From assembly GCF_017086405.1 (NCBI RefSeq), contig NZ_CP070973.1:310001-374000 (forward strand): DNA of 64,000 nucleotides, read 5' to 3'. How positions within the stretch are numbered: position 1 is the first letter of the stretch; each line of letters starts with the position of its first letter. The DNA comes from Mycobacterium gordonae (GTDB lineage: Bacteria > Actinomycetota > Actinomycetes > Mycobacteriales > Mycobacteriaceae). This document shows positions 55,248-64,000 of this stretch, piece after piece. The position numbers and the translations under genes are program-made. The notes beneath the pieces were generated by a model. The model was not told where the DNA came from, ran no database searches, and saw only the letters and a list, made by a program, of their open reading frames with translations.

Positions 55248-55841
55248 ATGACAGGTTCGGATGGCGGCTGGTCGGACGTCGAAATCTGTCTCTGGCGCTC
55301 CGGGATCGGTGTTGTCGATAGCATTCGCAGGGACGGTAATCGCGTGTGGTTCACCTTCGCTCGGCCCGGCGAACTCCCCGAGAAGCTGTGGCTGGCAACC
55401 CCGTACTTCGACCAGAGACTTGCCAATGGCGACTAGGCTGCTATCGATACAGAAGGTGAGGGTCCACCTGAGCCCGATTGGACGCATTCCGAGATACGGC
55501 GGATTCGCCCGCCGCTCGATGAACCACCAGAGTTTGCGCTGCAGATCGAGCCGGTTCGGGGCTATGGCGACGGGGAGGTCATGGTCAACGTCCATCTGGG
55601 CGGCGAACGATGGTTTTCCCGCTTCAAAGCGGCGGATCGGTTCTATCCCGATTACGAGCGCGGCGGTTGGCATCTGCCCGGGGCGCGGCAGCGGGATAGA
55701 TATGGGCCGGGCCGAACGTGGTCCGATGCGGATGCTCCTTCGCTCGCCTACGACGTGGAGAGCCTGCTGGAACTGCTCTACGCCGCGTCGAGACTTGCCC
55801 ACACCATGATCCGTGATCGGCCGCAACTGTTCGAGACGTGA
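55248..55841 (+). pseudogene. Unknown protein gene interrupted by one TAG codon
   Basis: An ATG at 55248 opens 62 codons ending DQRLANGD, then TAG at 55434. The same frame stays open for another 134 codons (AAIDTEGEGPPEPDW to MIRDRPQLFET) to a stop at 55841. Both parts look like coding sequence with charged and aromatic residues, so they were probably one protein of about 197 residues. I do not recognise the family. A GTG/ATG restart near 55581 with GGGGAGG is possible. Confidence 0.6.
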
Positions 55842-55881
55842 GCTCGCCGCCAGCCGAATAGCAACCGGCGCAGGCGCCTTG

Positions 55882-58800
55882 TTACTCGGCGGCCTCATCC
55901 GGTCCGGGTGTCACCGCGCCGACCGCCCTGTTCAACCAGTGGGGTGCCAGCATCGAAATCGCGGTGGTACCTGCCGTGGCGCCGATCACGCCCGTCCAGG
56001 CCACCGGTCCCAGCGGTGTGCAACCGAAGAACTGGCTGACCACCGGTGTTTGGATGATGCCGACCAGGACACCCGCGCTACCCAGTGCCGTGGCCACCAC
56101 CAGCGGACTATGACTGCGGCTCTGCAGGGTCTGCGCTAGCTGCATCGTGACCAATGCGGTCAGGCCCATTGTGGCCGTACGTCTTTCGGTACCTGGCGTC
56201 CAGCGTCCGATGGCCCAGGCGGTGGTTGCGGCGGCGGCAGTGATGACTCCGCGGCTGACGATCTGACGCATCAGCGGCTCGTCCAGCGACGGGGCCGGTT
56301 GGGTCAGCAGCGCGCGCTGGAGCGTCCAGCGAGCCTCCTCGATCTGATCCTCGGTGAGGTCCTCGTCGTCTTCGGGGTCGTCGTACTGCGACGTGACAGC
56401 GACCGCGAGCGCCGGGAACATGTCGGTGAGCAGATTCACCAGCAACAGTTGACGGGTCCCCACCGGTGCCCGCCCCTGGCCGAAAGCCGTGCCCAGAATG
56501 GTGAACAGCACTTCGCCCACGTTGCCCCCGACCAGGATGGTGACCGCGTCGCGTACACCGGCCCACATGTTGCGGCCCTCGACCAGCGCATCGATCAGCA
56601 CACCCAGATCGTCGTCGGTCAGCACGATATCGGCTGCACCCCGGGCGGCGGAGGATCCGCGGCCACTCACTCCGATGCCCACGTCGGCCATCCGGATGGC
56701 CGCGGCATCGTTGGCGCCGTCGCCGACCATGGCGGTCACCCGCCCGGCACGCTGCAGGGCTGCGACGATTTGCACCTTCTGCTCCGGGCTGACCCGTGCG
56801 AACACCTGGACGTCGGCGGCGAGCTTGGTGTGACCTTCGGCGTCGAAGCTGGCGAACTCGGCGCCGGTGACCACGCGGACGTCCGCGGGCAGACCCAGCT
56901 GACGGGCGATCGCGCGGGCGGTGATCGGGTGGTCACCGGTGATGAGCACGACGTTGCGCCCGGCCTCGACCAGCGCCTCGATCAGCGGCCGCGCCGAGGC
57001 GCGGGCGGTGTCGGCCAACCCGACGTAGCCGAGCAGTTCGAGGTCGTGGGCGGCGGCGTCGACGGCGTCGACATCGGTGTCACCGTCGGTGGTACCGAGT
57101 TCCCAGGGGCGCTGCGCGACGGCGAGCACCCGCAGGCCTTGTGCGGCCAGACTGTCCACCAGAGCCTCGGCCTGGTCGTCGACGGATCTGCAGCGCGGCA
57201 GGATTGTCTCCGGGGCGCCCTTCAGCATCAGCACGGGCATCGCGTCGGCGATGTCCGCGCCGATGGAGGCGGCGTATCCCCGGCTGGATTCGAAGGGCAC
57301 CTCGGCCAGCACGGTCCAGGGCGAATCTCCTTCGCCGTCAACGGAAATGGCTGCGGTGATAATTGCCTCATCGGTCGCGTGCGCGTGCCCTTCGCCGTCG
57401 TGCGGCTGCGTCGAGGCACGCGCGGCGGCCCGTAGCACCGCGATGGCCGCCGGATCGTCGGAGCCAGGGAACGGCCCGTCGGGACCGATACCCGTCGGGA
57501 CCGTACGCACCACCCGCAGCCGGTTCTCGGTAAGGGTGCCGGTCTTGTCGAAGCAGACGGTGTCCACTCGGCCGAGGGCCTCAATGGCGCGAGGTGATCG
57601 CACCAGGACGCCGCGCGCCGTGAGGCGCTGTGCGGCGGCGAGCTGCGACAGGGTCGCCACCAACGGCAGGCCTTCGGGAACCGCGGCAACCGCGATGGCG
57701 ACGCCGTCGGCTACCGCCTGCCGCAGCGAGGTACGGCGCAGCAGCGACAGGCCGGTCACCGTGGCGCCGCCGGCCAGCGTGAGCGGCAGCACCTTGCTGG
57801 TCAGTTCCCGCAGCCGCGCTTGCACGCCGGCCGACGTCTCGACGTTGGCCACCGCCGAGATCGCGCGTTGCGCGGCGGTACCGACCCCGGTGGCGACGAC
57901 GATCGCCCGCGCGCGTCCGGCGACGATCGTGCTGCCCTCGAAGAGCATGCTGGCCCGCTCGGGGTCGTTGACGGCGACGGGATCCACCTGCTTGTCGACC
58001 GGCAGCGACTCGCCGGTGAGGAAGGACTCGTCGACCTCGAGGTCGTCGGCCACCAGGATCCGGGCGTCGGCGGGCACCACTTCGGGGGCGGCCAGGTCGA
58101 TGACGTCCCCCGGCCGCAACTTCTTGGCCGACACGGTGGCGGTGCGGGTGGCGTGCTGGGCGGCTTCCAGCCGCCGCCGGGTGGTCGCCACGGCCGGCAC
58201 CACCACGCGGCGCACCAGCTGATCCTGGTCGGCGAACAGTTCCGCGGCCGCAGCCTCGGCCCGCAGCCGTTGTACGCCGCCGGTGATCGCATTGACCGCC
58301 ATCACCCCGGCCACCAGCAGCGCGTCGACATTGCTGCCGACGATCGCCGACGCCGCCGCCCCCACCGCGAGTATCGGAGTCAGCGGATCGCGCAACTCGA
58401 CACGGGTGGCGGCCGCCAGCCGGCCCAGCGTCTGCGCCGGGCCACGCAGCGGGGCCACGACCGGCTCATAGGACAAGTCGTCGAGCCGGCGCCGCCAGGT
58501 CGGGGTGTCGGATTCGACCGCCAGCGGGCGCGACCCGCCGGCCAGGCGCGCGTAGACGATCTCGGGGTCGAGCGCGTGCCAGGCGGTCAGCGGTTGCGGG
58601 GTGGGGTCGGGCAGCCGCAGCACCCGGGCCGCCGACAGGGAGCCACCCAGCAGGGCCGTCACCGCGGCGGTGTTGACCGGGTTGAGCCAGCGTCGGAAGG
58701 AAGTCGGATTGGTGGTTCTGCGGTCTTCCCCGGTGACCAGCAACAGCCCGGCCAGCGTAGTGCCGCCCTGGGCCAGGTGCACGGCGGATTCACTGGCGGC

Positions 58801-60702
58801 GCGGGCCACCGGTAGCGCGGACAGGATCCGCACCGCGGCGGCCAGGTCGGTCCCGGTGATGATGTCGGCGGTCCACGGCGTGGCCGCGCGCGGGTCGTCC
58901 AGAGCGACGCCGACATCGGCAATGGCGAGAGCGGCGAGGGTGTCGGTGGACGCGAAGTCGCGGTGCAGGGCGGTGATCAGCAGCACCGGCCCGCGGTCGG
59001 CCCGCAGTTCGCGGACGAGCTTCAGCAGCGGAGTACCGGGGGGATGGGTGGAACCGACACTGGCCGACAGGTCCTCGGTCCCGGCCACGTGACGCAGCAC
59101 CACCCGAGCCCCGGTACGGTGTGCGGTCTGCATCAGCGGGATTGCGTAGGGGTCGACTTCCCACCCCACGTCCACGCTGCCCACCCGATCCCCGTCGTTG
59201 ATCAGTTCGGCATGTTCGAGACCCTGCGCCGGCGTCGCCGACGATCCCTGCGACCGAATCCACTTCAGCCGCGCACCGATGACCGGCAGTTCGTCCGGGT
59301 CGGGCTCGGGCGCCTCCTCGCCGTGCAACAGCGCGTCGGCGACCTCGTAGACACGGTCGTCGTCCCAGCCGGGCTCGTCGCCCTGAGCGCGCAGCACCGC
59401 ACGGTGGTCACCACGTAGGGCGGCGCCGTCGATGACGACCACCTGCACCCGGTCCAGGCGGCGCAGCGCGCCGGGGTCGAGCAACAGCAGCCCGGCGTTG
59501 GCCAGGCCGCGCCCGAGCGTCGTGGCGAACGCTTCGCGGCCCACGTGTGCTGCCTTGGGCACCCCGGCCAGGATCGCCTCGGCGGCCTCGGCCGCGCCGC
59601 CGCCCGCGAACAACGCGCCGGCCGCGGCAACCACCGAGCCGCTCGCGGCCTGGTCCACGTAGTGCTCGATCGGGCCTTTCATGGAGCCCTTGCTGGTGTC
59701 GATCGCGGCGTCGATGGCGCCGTCGACGACGACGTGCGAGGCCTCACCGGCGGCGGCCGCGGCCCAGTTGTGCCGGGGTGTGTGTTCGTCCGCCGCGGAG
59801 GACAGGATCGGCACCACCGGCGCCTGCGGCCGGCCGGGCGAGGCGAGTTCGGGTTCACGTTCCCGCCACCGCTGGCGGTGCGCCGTGGCCTCGGACAACT
59901 GCAGCCCGCGTTGCGCAAGATTGAGCAGCGGAGTGCCGACCGATTGGCTCAGGCCATAGGCCAGCGCGGTCGAACCGCTGAGCGCAATGTCGGTTCCCAC
60001 CCGGCCGAGTCTGGACTCCAGGACGGCCACCACTCGCGGTTGATAGTTCATCAGCGCGGCGGCGGCTCGGGCGCTGCGCGGTGCCACGGGCAGCCGGGTG
60101 AACCATCCGGTGACGGCGGCGCCGACCGCGACGGCATCCATCGCCGCGGCGGTCAGCGGCACCAGGATCGCCAGCGGGTTGCCCGGATCGGCGAACGGCG
60201 CCGAGTGGGGCGTGGGACCACTTTCGGCGGCCGTGAGGTCAGCGGCCACCGCGGCCGCTGTTTCGCGCACCTCGTCGAGCACGTCGTCGGCGTCGGCGTC
60301 AGCGCCGATTTCGATGACCAGCCGGCCCAGCGCACCCTCGACATGGGCTTTTTCGACTCCGGAGATCCGGCGGACCGGCTCCTCGATCACCGAGGCGTAT
60401 TCGTGCCAGCGTGGGAACGGCAGCAGCGGATCGAGGTCCAGGTGCACGCGACGCCCGCTGTACCAGCGCACGGGAGGAGTGACGGTTTCCGGCGCTCCGT
60501 TGTGCGAGTTACCCAGGCCGATCGCCCGGCCGGTGTTGTGCGCCACGGTCTGCACGACCGGCCCGACAAGTTCGGTCATCGGGCTGGTCAATGCCTGCAC
60601 CGCGCCGACGGCGCCCGCCGCCCCGTTGACCCCTGCCTGTATGGCCTGAACCGCTCCACCGGTGAGAGTGCCGACAAAGTCGGCCACACCCGGGATCTTC
60701 AT
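55882..60702 (-). CDS. ctpI: Large P-type cation ATPase CtpI
   Basis: The 1606-residue protein matches the size and order of mycobacterial CtpI (Rv0107c). A long N-terminal part (about 750 residues, with an HMA-like region but no CxxC seen) precedes a P-type core with TGES (SFLTGESLPVDKQ), PEGLP in place of a CPC metal motif, DKTGTLTENRLRV and GDGANDAAAIR. PEGLP and the C-terminal six-helix region are of the calcium/magnesium-type pumps rather than P1B, so the ion is probably not copper. The ATG at 60702 is the natural start. Confidence 0.88.
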   Translation of the reverse strand: MKIPGVADFVGTLTGGAVQAIQAGVNGAAGAVGAVQALTSPMTELVGPVVQTVAHNTGRAIGLGNSHNGAPETVTPPVRWYSGRRVHLDLDPLLPFPRWHEYASVIEEPVRRISGVEKAHVEGALGRLVIEIGADADADDVLDEVRETAAAVAADLTAAESGPTPHSAPFADPGNPLAILVPLTAAAMDAVAVGAAVTGWFTRLPVAPRSARAAAALMNYQPRVVAVLESRLGRVGTDIALSGSTALAYGLSQSVGTPLLNLAQRGLQLSEATAHRQRWREREPELASPGRPQAPVVPILSSAADEHTPRHNWAAAAAGEASHVVVDGAIDAAIDTSKGSMKGPIEHYVDQAASGSVVAAAGALFAGGGAAEAAEAILAGVPKAAHVGREAFATTLGRGLANAGLLLLDPGALRRLDRVQVVVIDGAALRGDHRAVLRAQGDEPGWDDDRVYEVADALLHGEEAPEPDPDELPVIGARLKWIRSQGSSATPAQGLEHAELINDGDRVGSVDVGWEVDPYAIPLMQTAHRTGARVVLRHVAGTEDLSASVGSTHPPGTPLLKLVRELRADRGPVLLITALHRDFASTDTLAALAIADVGVALDDPRAATPWTADIITGTDLAAAVRILSALPVARAASESAVHLAQGGTTLAGLLLVTGEDRRTTNPTSFRRWLNPVNTAAVTALLGGSLSAARVLRLPDPTPQPLTAWHALDPEIVYARLAGGSRPLAVESDTPTWRRRLDDLSYEPVVAPLRGPAQTLGRLAAATRVELRDPLTPILAVGAAASAIVGSNVDALLVAGVMAVNAITGGVQRLRAEAAAAELFADQDQLVRRVVVPAVATTRRRLEAAQHATRTATVSAKKLRPGDVIDLAAPEVVPADARILVADDLEVDESFLTGESLPVDKQVDPVAVNDPERASMLFEGSTIVAGRARAIVVATGVGTAAQRAISAVANVETSAGVQARLRELTSKVLPLTLAGGATVTGLSLLRRTSLRQAVADGVAIAVAAVPEGLPLVATLSQLAAAQRLTARGVLVRSPRAIEALGRVDTVCFDKTGTLTENRLRVVRTVPTGIGPDGPFPGSDDPAAIAVLRAAARASTQPHDGEGHAHATDEAIITAAISVDGEGDSPWTVLAEVPFESSRGYAASIGADIADAMPVLMLKGAPETILPRCRSVDDQAEALVDSLAAQGLRVLAVAQRPWELGTTDGDTDVDAVDAAAHDLELLGYVGLADTARASARPLIEALVEAGRNVVLITGDHPITARAIARQLGLPADVRVVTGAEFASFDAEGHTKLAADVQVFARVSPEQKVQIVAALQRAGRVTAMVGDGANDAAAIRMADVGIGVSGRGSSAARGAADIVLTDDDLGVLIDALVEGRNMWAGVRDAVTILVGGNVGEVLFTILGTAFGQGRAPVGTRQLLLVNLLTDMFPALAVAVTSQYDDPEDDEDLTEDQIEEARWTLQRALLTQPAPSLDEPLMRQIVSRGVITAAAATTAWAIGRWTPGTERRTATMGLTALVTMQLAQTLQSRSHSPLVVATALGSAGVLVGIIQTPVVSQFFGCTPLGPVAWTGVIGATAGTTAISMLAPHWLNRAVGAVTPGPDEAAE

Positions 60703-61152
60703 CCGTCACCCTTCGATTACGTCTACCGCGCCAATCCTCCCGGGGCCTTGCTGACCTGTCCACACGGCCCGCGAGAATGCGGCCGGGTTACCGCGTGAGC
60801 GGCAACCCAAACGCCGAGAACAACAAGCGGGTCGATCAAGACGGTCAGCGCTGCCATCCCGGGTGTCCGGCCCGGAACCGGCAGGTGAGGCCCTGGACGG
60901 AATGGGCTTGCATGATGTTATCGGCGTTGCGCCGATACTCGGCGACCGCGGGCTGCGCGTTCGCTGCGCTTGGCATTATCGGGAGGTCGCCAGGGGCGGC
61001 GAAAGCCCGGTCGGCCAGGACGCGACGCCAACACGGTGATTCGGACCCCGAGGATCTCGATCATCAACGACTACAACGGAATTAATTTGTGGAGCACACC
61101 AATTGCGCGGTGGCCGTCGGGCGGTCGCGCAGCGAGTAGGACTGAGTCCGTC
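60703..61152. other. 450-base region with no supported gene
   Basis: Short frames occur on both strands but none has a ribosome site plus recognisable protein. A stretch near 61035-61085 reads IRTPRISIINDYNGI on the plus strand, which recalls the start of LuxR-type response regulators but goes no further. It may be remnant DNA upstream of ctpI. Confidence 0.4.
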
Positions 61153-61461
61153 CTACAGATATCGGTGGTTTGCTCTGCCGACGTGGTATCCGGTCGGGAA
61201 CGACTTCTCGATCACCTGGAGATGGTGGTCCACCCTGGACTCCAGCTCAAGGACTACGCAGCCGTCGCCGACGGCCTTGGATTCGAGAACGATGTACCGC
61301 TGACCACCATCGGTGATCGGGTCACCAGAGTGCAAATGTTCGACCGGCACCAACTCGGGTGTTCCGTCTGACTCCACCTTTGACACAGTAATAAATCTCG
61401 GCGGGCGAGGAAACAGTCGCGCCAGCGGGTCGCGGCTTCTCTGCCGCAATTGACGCTCCAA
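61153..61461 (-). CDS. Hypothetical protein, perhaps with a lost N-terminus
   Basis: A 102-codon frame (LERQLRQRSRDPLARLFPRP, ending GYHVGRANHRYL) has coding-like composition. The open reading extends upstream in frame through VDPAEAARIA to a TGA, beyond which a further in-frame segment (EGIQLAVDDAAAAADH) also looks coding. It may therefore be an older gene split by that TGA near 61492. There is no good start codon with a ribosome site. Function unknown. Confidence 0.4.
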   Translation of the reverse strand: MERQLRQRSRDPLARLFPRPPRFITVSKVESDGTPELVPVEHLHSGDPITDGGQRYIVLESKAVGDGCVVLELESRVDHHLQVIEKSFPTGYHVGRANHRYL

Positions 61462-61670
61462 CGCGATGCGGGCGGCTTCGGCAGGGTCTACTCAATGGTC
61501 TGCGGCGGCTGCCGCGTCGTCGACGGCGAGTTGGATACCTTCGGTCCGCGTCCAGGCGGTCGCTGAACCTCTCGAGGCCCATCCCATTGCCGGCGTTGGT
61601 TCGGCTGTGGTCCCAGTGCGCACCGCATCGCCCTGACCAGTGCCGAACCTGCTCAGGCGAGAATGGGTAG

Positions 61671-62535
61671 ATGACCAGCCCCAGTGCCGCTCAGCTGCCG
61701 GCCGACGCGCCCACCTGTTACCGGCATCCCGGCCGCCAGACTTTCGTCCGTTGCACGCGGTGCGAACGGCCGATCTGTGGCGACTGCATGCGCAGCGCCG
61801 CGGTCGGCCACCAGTGTGTGGAGTGCGTCGAAGCCGGTGCGCGCACTGTTCGGCCCGAGCGCACGCGCTTCGGCGGGCGGGAGCGGTTTGGAATGCCGGT
61901 CATCACCATCGGTTTGATCGTCGTCAACGTGTTGGCGTTCGTCGCCGAAATGGCGATCCCGGATGTGCAGCGGCAGTTCGCGTTATGGCCGCCGGCCGTG
62001 GCGGACGGACAGTTCTATCGGCTGGTCACCTCGGCATTCCTGCACTACGGCCCCACGCATCTGTTGTTGAACATGTGGGCGCTGTACGTCGTGGGCCAGC
62101 CACTCGAAATGTGGCTGGGCCGATTGCGATTCGTCGGGTTGTATGCGTTGAGTGGACTGGGCGGTTCAGTGTTGGTGTACCTTCTGTCGCCGCTGAACAC
62201 GGCGACGGCGGGTTGCCTCGGGAGCGGTATTCGGGCTGTTCGCCGCCACGTTCGTGGTGGCCAAGCGGCTCACCCTCGACGTCCGCTGGGTGGTCGCCGT
62301 AATCGGGTTCAACCTCGTTTTCACGTTCGTGTTGCCGCTGGTCAGTTCACAGCAGATCAGCTGGCAGGGACACGTGGGTGGGTTGGTCGCGGGTGCGCTG
62401 GTTTCAGCGGCGTACGTATACGCGCCTCGGCAGCGACGGGATCTGGTCCAGGCGGCGGCGACGGTTGCCCTGCTGGTCCTGTTCGCGGCGCTGATCTGGT
62501 GGCGAACGGTGTCACTCCTGGCCCAGTTCGAGTGA
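61671..62535 (+). pseudogene. Rhomboid protease gene with a one-base frameshift
   Basis: The first part has a zinc-finger-like N-terminus (CYRHPGRQTFVRCTRCERPI, CGDC) and rhomboid membrane segments (FYRLVTSAFLHYGPTHLLLN). At 62213-62214 one extra T in GGGTTGCC shifts the frame. Removing it gives AGASGAVFGLFAATFVVAKR, in which GASG holds the catalytic serine, followed by the remaining helices and the catalytic His (WQGHVGG), ending at 62535. As written the protein stops being a protease at the active site. It matches Rv0110 in position near ctpI. Confidence 0.8.
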
Positions 62536-62548
62536 CTCGCCTCCGGCA

Positions 62549-62607
62549 GCGAGCAGACGCAAACGCTCCGGGAGCGATTGCTCCACGGTGCTTTTGCGTC
62601 TGCTCGC
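62549..62607. repeat. 15-bp perfect inverted repeat
   Basis: GCGAGCAGACGCAAA (62549-62563) and TTTGCGTCTGCTCGC (62593-62607) are exact reverse complements around a 29-base centre that has its own small hairpin (CGCTC-CGG-GAGCG). It lies between the rhomboid and SRPBCC genes. It may act as terminator for the first, or belong to a dispersed mycobacterial repeat family. Confidence 0.7.
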
Positions 62608-62634
62608 GAGGCCAGGGTGCGTAGGTTGGCAGCC

Positions 62635-63096
62635 ATGAGCTGGTGGATCGCCCACGCCGAGCGGACGTTGATCGAAGAGGTGCCCGCGCCGCCGGAGCAG
62701 GTACGCGACTACTACGTCGACCTGGACAACATCAGGTTGGTGCATCCGCTGATCGTGTCGGTGGAGTTGTTGTCCCGGAACGAATCTCCCGATGGCTACT
62801 GGGTGAGCTATCAAGTGGTGGACCGCATTCCCTTGGGGCCGGTCGCGCTGAAGGTCACCTACCGGGCACGTCTGCAGGTTCCGGCAACCGGCGATGTGCA
62901 CACCGAAGCCGACCAGTCGCCGGGCGTTCGGCTGCGCGCAGCGGTGAGCTTCGAGCAGATCGACGGCGGCACCCGGATCACCGAACGGATTCGGTTTGCC
63001 GCGCCGCGGCCGCTGGCGGCCTTCACGGTTCGCCAAGCCGTCAAAGCGCACGCGAAGATGCTCTACGGCATCCGGCGCCAGTTCGAATTGCGCTGA
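62635..63096 (+). CDS. SRPBCC family protein (Polyketide cyclase-like)
   Basis: The 153-residue protein begins MSWWIAHAERTLIEEVPAPP and has the helix-grip pattern (QVRDYYVDLDNIRLVHPLIV, VALKVTYRARLQV, FEQIDGGTRITERIRF) with a long last helix. I chose the ATG at 62635 since the sequence before it is an inverted repeat, not coding. Ligand unknown. It is convergent with an SDR gene, six bases apart. Confidence 0.75.
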   Translation: MSWWIAHAERTLIEEVPAPPEQVRDYYVDLDNIRLVHPLIVSVELLSRNESPDGYWVSYQVVDRIPLGPVALKVTYRARLQVPATGDVHTEADQSPGVRLRAAVSFEQIDGGTRITERIRFAAPRPLAAFTVRQAVKAHAKMLYGIRRQFELR

Positions 63097-63102
63097 CGCC
63101 GA

Positions 63103-63873
63103 TCAGGTCGTCCACTCCGCGGTCAGCGCGCGCTCGGACAGGTACTTGGTGGCGCTCCACCCGCCGTCGACGACGATGGTCTGGCCGTTGATGAAGGCTC
63201 CGCCGGGGGAGCAGAGAAACGCCACCGTGCCGGCGACGTCGTCCACCGTGCCCAACCGCTGGTGTGGCGTCATCTCGACGTTGATGCGGCGGAACCGCTC
63301 ATCGGCCAGTCGATGTTCGGTCATGGGGGTCTGGATGACACCGGGAGCCACTGCGTTGCAACGTATTCCCTGTGCCCCGTACTGGCAGGCAATATGGGTG
63401 GTCATCGCCGTGAGCCCGCCCTTGGCGGCCGAGTAGGCACCGCCGCGCATCCCGCCCACCACCGCGAATGTCGAGGTGATGTTGACGATCCCCGAGCCGG
63501 GCCGCAGATGTGGCAGCACCTCACGCACCAGGCGGAAGGGGGCGCGCAACATCAAACCCAGGAAATGGTCCAGGGATTCGTCGTCGGTTTCGTGCAGCGG
63601 CTTGGGGCTGCCGATACCGGCGGCGTTGACCAGAAAGTCGATGCGATCCCACTTCGAGACAGCGGCGTCGACAATCTGCCGCGGCGCGTCGTCACCGACC
63701 AGATCCACGGCCACGGTGTCGACCCGCTGTGGGTCGCCGATCGCCTCGGCCAACCGGGCCAGCCTGCCCTCGTCCCGCCCCGTCGCCAGCACCGCCATTC
63801 CGGCTTCGGCAAGCCTGGCCGCGCAGCCGAATCCGATACCACCGGTCGCGCCCGTCACGATCGCTACCTGCAT
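63103..63873 (-). CDS. Short-chain dehydrogenase/reductase (3-oxoacyl-ACP reductase-like)
   Basis: The 256-residue classical SDR has TGATGGIG, NAAG, the catalytic YSAAK (GAYSAAKGGLTAMTTHIACQ), and a C-terminal GQTIVVDGGWSA. The ATG at 63873 is one base after the stop of an upstream acyl-CoA ligase gene, so they share a message. The pair suggests beta-oxidation or a related fatty or aromatic acid pathway. Confidence 0.86.
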   Translation of the reverse strand: MQVAIVTGATGGIGFGCAARLAEAGMAVLATGRDEGRLARLAEAIGDPQRVDTVAVDLVGDDAPRQIVDAAVSKWDRIDFLVNAAGIGSPKPLHETDDESLDHFLGLMLRAPFRLVREVLPHLRPGSGIVNITSTFAVVGGMRGGAYSAAKGGLTAMTTHIACQYGAQGIRCNAVAPGVIQTPMTEHRLADERFRRINVEMTPHQRLGTVDDVAGTVAFLCSPGGAFINGQTIVVDGGWSATKYLSERALTAEWTT

Positions 63874-63874
63874 G

Positions 63875-64000
63875 TCAGTGCTCCGCATTCATCAGCGCCG
63901 CCTTGATCTGGTGCTTGAGCACCTTTCCCGCGTCGTTCTTCGGCAAGTCATCCCAGATGACCACCTGTTCAGGGGCTTTGAAGCGCGCGACACCGGAAGC
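63875..64000 (-). CDS. Acyl-CoA synthetase, C-terminal end only
   Basis: Only the last 41 codons are in the window: ARFKAPEQVVIWDDLPKNDA, then GKVLKHQIKAALMNAEH and a stop at 63875. The lysine in NDAGKVLKH is the catalytic lysine of adenylate-forming enzymes. The rest lies beyond the window end. It is in one operon with the SDR that follows. Confidence 0.85.
   Translation of the reverse strand, partial: ASGVARFKAPEQVVIWDDLPKNDAGKVLKHQIKAALMNAEH

Noticed and set aside
55882..60702. CtpI as a third copper pump of the island
   Set aside because: Its core has PEGLP instead of CPC and no CxxC metal domain was seen, which points to a different ion.
61035..61085. LuxR response regulator start (IRTPRISIINDYNGI)
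   Set aside because: Only about 15 residues resemble the family, no helix-turn-helix follows, and there is no start codon with ribosome site.

Overview
The window reads as a chromosomal segment of a slow-growing Mycobacterium outside the M. tuberculosis complex. The evidence is high GC, a PE_PGRS protein, a PPE1 orthologue, mycobacterial SigC, a REP13E12-type HNH element, several F420/LLM-type enzymes, and a long stretch collinear with the Rv0092-Rv0110 region of M. tuberculosis (gene names of that genome are recalled, not searched).

Region by region. (1) 1-8.2 kb: a truncated PaaX-type repressor divergent from a Rieske oxygenase with a probable leaderless promoter; a Tat-type polysaccharide deacetylase; a collapsed SDR gene; an SRPBCC protein; a PPOX-fold protein and TetR regulator sharing a perfect operator; a cutinase; an LLM oxidoreductase and two divergent paralogous TetR regulators around a second operator. 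(2) 8.2-17.4 kb: two translationally coupled Baeyer-Villiger-type monooxygenases; a PE_PGRS protein with an extra C-terminal domain; a FUSC transporter; a sulfate-binding protein coupled to a SulP permease. (3) 17.4-25 kb: SDRs, a methyltransferase whose tail runs over dead genes, a CstR-like regulator with DUF302 and AhpD-like genes, DUF2127, PaaI thioesterase and HxlR regulator, a PAS-ANTAR protein. (4) 25-43.9 kb: the most striking part. SigC, a CtpA-type copper ATPase, a ZAS anti-sigma factor, a methyltransferase, PPE1, the complete isonitrile lipopeptide (chalkophore) set (Fe(II) oxygenase, FcoT, FadD10, ACP, NRPS), a Met-rich DUF5134 membrane protein, a CopD-CtaG fusion, a CopZ-like chaperone and CtpB lie together. 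(5) 44-53.6 kb: cyclase, TPP enzyme, TetR, MpaB-type oxygenase, then a zinc-starvation cluster (rpsR2, a wrecked rpsN2, a perfect Zur box, the Rv0106-type CobW protein, a wrecked rpmE2), then an SDR and acyl-CoA synthetase. (6) 53.6-64 kb: REP13E12-type element, a nonsense-interrupted gene, CtpI, a frameshifted rhomboid, SRPBCC, SDR and the end of an acyl-CoA ligase.

The central inference is that region 4 is a physically assembled copper-acquisition regulon. I find one bipartite element, GGGAAC-N16-(A/G)CGACT, at identical spacing in front of ctpA, the anti-sigma gene and PPE1. In M. tuberculosis sigC is recalled as being far from this locus, so its presence here, with its likely anti-sigma and a shared promoter, ties SigC to chalkophore and copper ATPase expression. 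The NRPS is also unusual: it is a single C-A-T-R module of 1392 residues rather than the two-module protein of about 2500 residues in M. tuberculosis, which predicts a smaller product.

Gene decay is common: at least six broken genes are visible, including two zinc-independent ribosomal protein paralogues. No tRNA, rRNA or CRISPR array was recognised.
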